NCBI GenBank assembly: GCA_014898415.1
Contig: RCTD01000005.1
Coordinates: forward strand, 2,294,001 to 2,358,000
Direction of reading: 5' to 3'
Origin: Stromatinia cepivora
Lineage: Eukaryota; Ascomycota; Leotiomycetes; Helotiales; Sclerotiniaceae
Length of the DNA stretch: 64,000 bases
Part shown: positions 56,956 through 64,000 of the stretch, one piece after another
Numbering within the stretch: the stretch's first letter is position 1
Layout of the letters: every line of letters starts with the position of its first letter
Program-made: the position numbers and the translations under genes
Notes under the pieces: generated by a model
What the model saw: only the letters and a program-made list of their open reading frames with translations
Databases searched by the model: none
What the model was told of the DNA's origin: nothing

Positions 56956-58466
56956 AGATTTCTTTACAATTCCATGGATGTCAGAAGATGTAGGATGAAG
57001 GAGCGAGTGGACACGCTCAGGAGAAGCCATGCATGGACAGATCATATTTTGGATGTTGAGGCGATGAAAGGGATGCTTTTGCTGATTGTATCTTTCTATC
57101 ACGCACTCACTATTATTCTACATTCAAGACTGTCAATGACGTGTTCAACCATGTCCAAAGATCAGGGCTCATTTCACCTCTTTTATGATTAGTGTTTGAT
57201 AATGCAGGAGTGTGATTTTGCGTAATGGTACCTACCGAAATAGTTCCATCATAGCATTATTGCAAAATCCTGGGAGGCTATTTTTGCACCTTTGTTGCCC
57301 CCATATCCTCAACCTCATTTGCAGTCAACTATACCTTCACTTCGAAAAATGAAGATATAACCCAATGCTAGTTGCACCTTAGTTGATGTTTTCCTGCTCT
57401 TGTTTCTCCTCCTTTAGATTTTTCTCCATCCTCTCTTTCCCATTTCGCTTCCTCTTTGATCCTCTTCCCCATTTCCTACTTAAATCTCCTCCTCTCTCCC
57501 TCCTCCTCTCCTCCTCCTCCTCCCTCTCCTCCTCTCCTCCTCCTCCCCCCTCTCCTCCTCCCCTCCCTCCAACTCCCGTCCCACTCCCAAAAATCCCCAT
57601 CATACCCATACCCAATAACAACTCAATAACCCTCATTTTCAATAATAAATCCCACAAATCCCTTTCCTTTAGTTTCTGTCGGTACGTCATGTGACCAACC
57701 TCACAAAGGAAGCCGTACCACTAGCGACATCTAAGCCCTTCCCCTTCAATATAAATAGTACCCTCTTTTCATAGTGTAGCAATCAAGCATGAATAAAAAC
57801 AATACCATAATAGTACTATGCAAATTGGTACCACCGAAGTGATACCAACAGTTTCCTTTTCTTTCCTTCAATAAATCTCTTCCCCCCCCCAAAAGGAGAT
57901 AAAGACGAAGTATACATAAGTTACATTGTTCCAGATCGTTTGCTGGGAGAGGATAGGATAAGCTGCGAATTTGGAAGATTATTGTGTTTACCACATTCCA
58001 CAACTCACCATATACATCAACTCCTACATAAAAATAAAAATAGTTGTACCCAAGAAGAAGACTTCACATATGAAGAAGAGACATAGGCAGATGGCAGGCA
58101 AAGAATTACAAGATAATAAAATTTCAAGCTTCCGATATCTTTACATCTACATCATACATCCTCTCACCCGAAAGAAGTAAATATCCAAAGTCTCCCAACG
58201 GAAATTAAATAGCTAGGTAGTATTTTTATATTATAAATTATGCATATATTATTTATACTCTTTCCACATGACAAGTAATCTTCCGACCTCGATATATATA
58301 ATAGGATATCCTGACAGATCTTCAGAATCATAAGGATAATGAAGAGGAGTAATATTTCGAATATAAGATTATGTTTTTAGAGTACAAGGGAAGGCTTTAC
58401 TCAATGGTGTACATATGGTAGGTAAATTGATGCATTCACGACATTTTCTATTCCCGGCTCAAAGCT
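56956..58466. other. Gene-free interval with pyrimidine tract
   Basis: About 1.5 kb without a supported gene. A strongly CTCC-rich, almost pure pyrimidine tract runs from about 57380 to 57590. C-runs also occur near 57884-57892. The 103-codon frames on both strands of the tract are low-complexity artefacts. Confidence 0.55.
57478..57572. repeat. CTCC-rich polypyrimidine tract
   Basis: The core of a longer C/T-only stretch made of CTCC and TCC units, with purines almost absent on this strand. Such tracts can form triplex DNA and vary in length. No function is shown. Confidence 0.75.
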
Positions 58467-58804
58467 TTGCACACATTATCAAACGAAATCCCACGTAAAT
58501 CCGCTACGGCAGTTATTTCCACTATCACAGCTCTTGTTATTGCAAGTGAGATACAAAACACACTAACAAAATCCACCGTTCGCAGCAGCACTTCCTCCAG
58601 CATCATACCATCCACCGAAAATTCTTCAGCAGAGAACCATTCTATCACATTAGTGATCGACATTTCAGTAGTAATCGGAAGCGCCGCAATCTCCTATTTC
58701 TTGTTGACGAGATTATATACGTTGCTTATCGAAAGCGGAGGCGAGCGAGACTATTGAGGGGAGGCTTTGATGATAGTGGATATGACAAGCCTGAGCTGAA
58801 CTAA
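58467..58804 (+). pseudogene. Relic of a Ser/Thr-rich single-pass membrane protein
   Basis: The frame from 58467 gives a Ser/Thr-rich ectodomain (TKSTVRSSTSSSIIPSTENSS) and a hydrophobic segment (ITLVIDISVVIGSAAISYFL). A typical stop-transfer and tail (YRKRRRARLLRGGFDDSGYDKPELN) then continues in another frame to a TAA at 58802. This layout is common in fungal WSC/Mid2-like and glycophorin-like membrane proteins. The frameshift at about 58700-58720 and absence of a signal peptide indicate decay. A second relic of similar layout follows at 59330. Confidence 0.4.
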
Positions 58805-59329
58805 ATATCTTTGCTCAGTACGGAGTGGAGGCTGATGATCGAATGAACGTGCCGGGATTGAGTGGTCGGAATATGGTGAACTGGCGACAGGGGAAGGTAG
58901 AGAGCCTGCTGAGTGGAGTCAAGGTCGATTTCGAAGAGATTTGTCGAGGGTATTGAAATGACTGGGAGGAGAAGGCAACCTTTTCAAGCTAAATCGTGGA
59001 GTTCGTCATCGGACACTTCTCCCAGTGGTATATGTACAAGGTAGAGAAAGGAATAGAAGTGTATTGGACTCAAACTCCATTATACGATGCCATTCGAGAA
59101 CCATGCATATTGGAAGCTTCATGGCCGGTGAGAATAACAGGACCGCTTCGCCACTTCAGAACCCACCCAGAATGGTGACATACACCCGCAGAAGGTATGA
59201 CAAATGCCGGTGTAAGACTTCCTCCAAGTCCATTGCTAATGATGTTTTGCTATTTCATTCCATAAACCACGTCTATCGTCCCCAAGTCTCATCTCATTTT
59301 GAATTACGCAAGCGAATTTCCATTTCACT

Positions 59330-59860
59330 ATGGCTAGAAAGGGCCTGTGTACATCTGCTGATGGAATTAATTGCGATGGTATTCCAGTTCCGACTGCTCA
59401 TTCGATGCAAAGAATTTCTTCGACCGAGATGGTGCTTTCATCAACGAAAAGTCTCTCATTTTATATTAGCGACACAACTCAAAGCGTTGGGAATGCATCG
59501 TTTATAGGAACACTGCAAGCACAAGGCCACCATTTGTCGCAAGGAGGCAGAATTGGAGCTGTTATCGGTGGTTTCATCGGTGTCAACTGCTTGATCGGTA
59601 TAGTGGTCTTCATCCTCCATCGACGGCGTAAACGAATAGAAAGTTCGAAGATAAACTGTGAAAGATACAGTAAAGCAGAACTGGATTCCAGACCACTTGA
59701 ACGAAGTTTTTGTGGAAATTGATGGACCTAAGAACGTGCCGGAGCGGGGGGAGGCGCGGCCGGTTCAATTGTAAATGAACTTTGCGCAGAAGATGGTAAA
59801 AAGAATCCCACAGAGCTGGAAGTCGAGAGAGTTGTCCATGAAATTGGTTCCATGTACTGA
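59330..59860 (+). pseudogene. Second single-pass membrane protein relic
   Basis: An open frame from 59330 to 59722 (130 codons) has Cys-containing ectodomain residues (GLCTSADGINCDGIPVP), Ser/Thr-rich sequence, a transmembrane helix (GAVIGGFIGVNCLIGIVVFIL), the HRRRKR stop-transfer, and KAELDS. It stops at FCGN. An out-of-frame continuation carries TELEVERVVHEIGSMY to a TGA at 59858. It resembles the C-terminal tails of fungal single-pass membrane proteins (xELD...HEI/HEM). Probably frameshifted. An intact version starting upstream with unseen exons is not excluded. It converges with the Zn2Cys6 gene 20 bp away. Confidence 0.4.
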
Positions 59861-59880
59861 ATAATGGGGGCAAGAACCTT

Positions 59881-62128
59881 TCATATTTTGGACTGCTTGC
59901 GAGTCTTGAGCTTCGATTGTTTCTTTGCTACTCGTTCTCTCTCTTTCTCGGCGGGATCGACAACCAAAGTCTTAAATACATCATCATCTCGATGAGTCAA
60001 GTTATTTTTACCTACATCGATATTAACGAACGTCTCCGAGTATCTACTGTGGGGACTACTTACAGAATTCTGCATACGCAAATTTGAGTTCCGAAAATGT
60101 GTTTGAAAGCATGGGAATGTCCGGAGCCACTCTGCCCGAAGCTTCAGCCTCCCAGTCAGTCGTCAAGGGGGTATTATCACCACGGCAAAGAGTGCCGAAT
60201 GCTACAGCCAGTTGTTTATACATAAACCCACATTGTTCGAGTCGCGTTTGAGGATCTGTCTTGCCTAAGTGAATGCAATTTTGCAGATCTTCATCGGTCT
60301 TGCATCTCGGAAGGTTAGATCTCAACTCAATTCGCACGACTCGTTCTCGATAGAAGAGCATCAACCTCAATAAACATATTCCAGCAATTATACGAGTCTG
60401 TTTATTGCTTGCGGACTTCTTGGAGAGATTTTCAATCTCGGAAAAGAAATATTTCTCAGACTCTTCAAGACCCTCGGAAGCTTTAAGACGGACTTGTTCG
60501 CGCACGGTGTCCGGCGAGAAAGTGTCATTAATTGTGTTTATCACATCAAGCTGGCCATGAGGATGGCAATGAATATTGGCGACTCCATAGAAAACAAGAC
60601 TATTCAAGCTTGTGATTCTGAAGGCAGCATTACACAGACATGCCTGTTATTGGTTAATTAATATCCAAATATTCATAGAGAAGATAAATTACCAAATGTG
60701 ATCCAAAATACTGTTTGCAATAGATGTAAAGGAATTTATCTAATATATGTGTTATTCTACCAGAATGGCTCTCCGGAGAAGATAGGAGAATCTCTCGGCC
60801 GAAAAAATCCAGCTCATCCACAGTAGGTAGTGAGTCTGGCACAACAAGATATGTTTTGTCCCGCAAGGACTTGTGCGTTATATAAACACCATTCATTTTC
60901 GTCAAACTTCTCCATCGGCAGAGATCCACAGAACCACAAACCATTACCTTACAAGGAAGCGAGCGACATGGAAAGCTTGCCATGGAACAGTCTGCTCGAA
61001 GTTCGACCTTTGCAACATGACCTTCCAACGCCCGAAGGAGCTGATACACTTGTTCTTTTCCGGAAGTGAGCAACCTGGTTTGGACATCTATGGTACTCAG
61101 TATGTAGGCCTGCATCTTCAGTAACTAAACGTACCTGTGACTCCCAGGTATACATCTTTCAACTTGTGCCGGATACAAATTTGTTTAGCCATCAATGGGT
61201 TACCAGCTAATTTAAAACATCGATCACAAACGCCATCGGATGTACACTGGACTGTTAGGAATTCATTTGTGACCAAAACATCGGGACGATTAGGTGAACA
61301 TACCTCGACCTTGCGTGCTCGACAGCTTTGGCATGCCCCAACTTGTCGAACTAGATGAACCTTCAACTTTTCACGTCGATCGAACTCTTTTCTTTTTCTC
61401 TTAGGCGCCTTGACCCCACTGTGAAAATCGATTAAACAGTCTTCCATGTTTCGAGGAGCTACCACGGCCGGCTCAATGGCATGAGGAGTTTGTTGGTCCG
61501 GTGGACTGGATAGATCTGTCCACAATTTTGACGGCGGTAATTTAGGCATATCCTCTTTGAGGTGATCGCTAGACGAGTCTATTTCAGGTATGTGAGTACT
61601 CGGAGCTTCATTCTTAGGAAGCGTCTCGACACTAGGTTGATCAGGTTCGCACGGCAATTGCTTTTCTGTGAATGAACTAACTTCCAACGAGGAGTAAGTT
61701 ATTGGTTCAGGAGATTGTAGGAATGATGTAAGCCACCCGTCAGACTCGAAATCCGAAAGCGAATCTTCGAAATTACCGCAATTGTCAAAAGGTGTATTCG
61801 TTGCTGCTGCCTCCGGGAAGTGAGAGTTCGATAAGTTGGTATTTGCTGCATCAAACGCCCAAAGGTCATTTTCCGGCTGTACGGCGTTCTGTGAAGGGTA
61901 GACAGAATACGGTGGGTTGACAGCGGGGAGGCCCATTGTTTGCCACTGGCAATTAATATCTGAATTTTCCTGCAAGAAGACATTCATGCCAAATGTTGCA
62001 CCCGAGAATGTCAAGAATGACTCCAGGTCCTCGTTCGGGACATTTTTCTCGTCAAAGGATGGTTCCTGAGAGTAGTGTGGGCCTTCGGTGGTCATTCGGG
62101 GTAAATCCCCGTTGGTTTGTGACGCCAT
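59881..62128 (-). CDS. Zn2Cys6 transcription factor with mid-protein zinc cluster
   Basis: Exons 62128-61304, 61246-61135, 61087-60693, 60643-60064 and 60011-59881 give 680 aa, in frame throughout. It is a putative nuclear DNA-binding regulator. The fungal zinc cluster is at residues about 266-299: C266, C269, C276, C282, C285, C299 (CQSCRARKVE, then after the intron CTSDGVCDRC and a 13-residue gap to the last Cys). The basic residues KAPKRKRKEFDRREKLKVH just before could serve as a nuclear signal. The 260 residues ahead are acidic and Ser/Pro-rich, like an activation domain. The C-terminal half has hydrophobic helices and a basic KKQSKLKTRKQSK end. Exon 1 ends exactly before C276, and the acceptor chosen (CCAG|TGT) gives the canonical C-x6-C spacing. 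A fungal middle-homology domain is not obvious. Confidence 0.88.
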
Positions 62129-63747
62129 TGATTAGAATTGGGATTCTGAAATATGCGGGTAGTAAGGTGACAATGGAAACAATTGAGAGGATATCCTAGT
62201 CTCTGAACCATATAGCTCAACTCGACAATCTCAGTTTTCATGCCAAGTAACGGTGAATGGTATCTCGGTGAAGCAACAGCCTCAATGAGGACTTAGTGGG
62301 GCGAAAATTTTATCTGACTGCACTCGTGATTTTGAGAAAACGTGTACCGAGATAATGCCGTCAAAGCCTTCGATGACCTCAAAATAGAGTTTGAAAGACT
62401 CCATACTTGTAAAATGCTAGTAAATGGCACCAAGAGAAAACCCATTCCCTCTGGTGTAAGAAGGAATAGCAAATAAGCGAATGATGATGTGGTATACTTG
62501 ATCACTTCACATCCGTGTGCCGGACATGGGTAATGCGATAGCCGATCAATTATCGGAATGTCCGGGATTCGAGGTCTTTGTCGTGAAAAAGATGTACGGA
62601 GTATGCTTCGAAGAGGCATATATATTCTGTCCAGGCGTTCTTTTTGATCAAATACCCATAGATCTGCCCACCCGCTGGAAGCAACGCAAGCCCAAGGGAG
62701 ACAATTCACAGTTCGAAGCAGATTTGGCATAACTGTATGCAGATACCGAGCTCGAATCCAGCAGAAACCCGCCTGAAGTTCACGTAGATGCAATCTAAAG
62801 AACATTGAGTTGAGGTTCAAATAAAGAATAATGGAAGACATATCCACGAGGTAACAGTGTCACTGCTGTGCTAGAATATGCACATTACCGTGATTGAAAA
62901 AGTTTCCGAAGATAGTGAAGTTCTCGAGTTATTTTAATTAATCTCCTGATCTTGGTCTGAAATGTTTTGTCATGAACAGAGAGAGTTATAGTCATAACCC
63001 AAGAGTATAATCAGGTGATTCTCGCGTGATTTTATCCCGAGGAAATGCCGACACATGACATGAACTTCTCGTTGCACCGTAAGCACCATTTTCAATCTCG
63101 GAACAAGCTGCATGCCAAGCTGCAATGTTACATCCATAATTCAAATGCGTGAGGTATGAAAAATATCTTGTGTCACATTCGTCCCCAGTGCCTGCTATTA
63201 GCGAATCATATCAATCATTCCAAATATGGGGTAACGAAAAGAAACGAGACCAGCCGTGCCGTCATCCATTTTGCGGGGTTCGTGGGGAGTAGATCGGGCC
63301 ATTAGATTTTACGGGTTTCTCTTGATTTCAACTGTAAGTTTTAAAACAACTACTAGATAATGATGGACGCGAGAGAAAGAAGCGTGCTAGACTACTTTAC
63401 TTACTAGTGATCTACCCCGTCTTCACCTATCAGCGGCATCCTTTGACGTCGAGGTTGCTGTTCAGCTTGAACGCCTGCATCCTTCTGCATCGTCATGCAT
63501 ACAACATGGCGTTCTGGAAATTAAAATCTCCTGCAAGTACAAATTTGTTGTCATTGTTGTCAAACTTTCCAAGGTTACATCCGCACACATGCAAGATTCC
63601 ATTGTAATGCTTTCGTTTAATATCGATCACGAGTGCATATTGGTCAATGAATTTGCCCCTCTTCCATCCACATCCAGGTTCACTAGTATTGAGTATAAAA
63701 AGTCATTGATAATTGAGGATTTGGTCGCCATCATCAACGTATTCAAC
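62129..63747. promoter_or_regulatory. Divergent promoter, Zn2Cys6 gene / GH31 alpha-glucosidase
   Basis: About 1.6 kb between a regulator gene and a secreted alpha-glucosidase transcribed away from each other. No supported gene; a 184-codon minus-strand frame at 62293-62847 is judged spurious. Specific sites are not recognised. A local regulator-target relation is possible but only a guess. Confidence 0.4.
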
Positions 63748-64000
63748 ATGGTCAGGGTTCTACACTTTTGGTTGTTATTAACAACGACCGCCTTAGCAGC
63801 AAATTCTGACTTCTTACCTCGTGATACGAAATACCATACCAATGCTACGCTTCCTCTTTCAAAATGTCCAGGTTACAAAGCTTCTAATGTCAAGACAACA
63901 GCATCAAGTCTTTCAGCAGATTTGAGTCTCGCTGGACCTGCGTGCAATACTTATGGTACTGATTCGACAAAATTGACCTTGAAAGTGGTTTATGAGACTG
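63748..64000 (+). CDS. Secreted GH31 alpha-glucosidase, N-terminal part
   Basis: The gene begins at the ATG at 63748 and runs off the window after 84 codons. A signal peptide (MVRVLHFWLLLTTTALAANS) is clear. The sequence CPGYKASNVKTTASSLSADL followed by LAGPACNTYGTDSTKLTLKVVYET is the N-terminal domain sequence of fungal family-31 alpha-glucosidases (maltases), which release glucose from maltose and starch oligomers outside the cell. Catalytic Asp residues lie beyond the window. N-glycosylation sites are visible (e.g. NAT near residue 32). The upstream neighbour is a divergent Zn2Cys6 regulator. Confidence 0.85.
   Translation, partial: MVRVLHFWLLLTTTALAANSDFLPRDTKYHTNATLPLSKCPGYKASNVKTTASSLSADLSLAGPACNTYGTDSTKLTLKVVYET

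Noticed and set aside
57379..57694. Paired 103-codon frames on opposite strands over the CTCC tract
   Set aside because: Low-complexity artefacts of a polypyrimidine tract; not protein-like.
62293..62847. 184-codon minus-strand frame
   Set aside because: Composition is irregular (many Cys/Trp/Ser runs), no domain is visible and no splice or start support. It lies in the promoter interval of two genuine genes.
1..64000. CRISPR arrays, rRNA genes, tRNAs, intact transposons
   Set aside because: None seen. A manual reading can miss single tRNAs, so tRNAscan-SE and Infernal would settle this.

Overview
The window is nuclear DNA of a filamentous ascomycete. Genes are split by short GT-AG introns with CTAAC/CTAAT-type branch points. 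The set includes cytochrome c, a DASH subunit, an Fta4-type kinetochore protein, a Zn2Cys6 regulator, a fungal sugar porter and a hydrophobin-like protein. Base composition, intron style and the protein sequences suggest a Leotiomycete, probably of the Botrytis/Sclerotinia group. That placement comes from recall of related proteins, not from a search. I rebuilt exons by hand. Unless noted, every gene model closes in frame across all its junctions.

Layout. 1-5 kb: two minus-strand genes that look like a sugar-acid catabolic pair, a DapA-family aldolase and an amidohydrolase/lactonase-like enzyme. 5.5-6.6 kb: a decayed homoserine-acetyltransferase-like gene. 6.6-10.4 kb: no intact gene. 10.4-12 kb: a HAD phosphatase-like gene. 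12-15 kb: a gene-free stretch with a degenerate tandem triplication. 15-17 kb: a broken GMC oxidoreductase. 18.3-21.1 kb: an intact seven-exon MFS sugar transporter. 21-24 kb: gene-poor.

24-54 kb is the gene-dense housekeeping core. In order it holds exosome RRP42, a mitochondrial membrane protein of unknown function, cytochrome c, anthranilate synthase I, a coiled-coil protein, ERG28 divergent from an ERG26-like sterol dehydrogenase, DMC1, RRP7, a small Cys-rich protein behind a 47-bp minisatellite, DAD2 divergent from shugoshin, VPS29, a gene-poor stretch (46-50 kb), a short-chain dehydrogenase with a GC-AG intron, a VOC/glyoxalase-fold protein with a membrane tail, and FTA4.

54-64 kb is more accessory: a frameshifted hydrophobin-like gene, relics of single-pass membrane proteins, a Zn2Cys6 regulator with a mid-protein zinc cluster, and the start of a secreted GH31 alpha-glucosidase cut by the window edge.

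Themes. Two divergent gene pairs join functionally linked products: ERG28/ERG26-like (sterol C4 demethylation) and DAD2/SGO1 (chromosome segregation). Both shared promoters contain inverted-repeat sequences. Four chromosome-behaviour genes (DMC1, DAD2, SGO1, FTA4) lie within 18 kb. I found no CRISPR array, rRNA gene, convincing tRNA or intact transposon. I also saw no obviously new multi-gene system. The most unusual items are the palindromic divergent promoters and the decayed genes.
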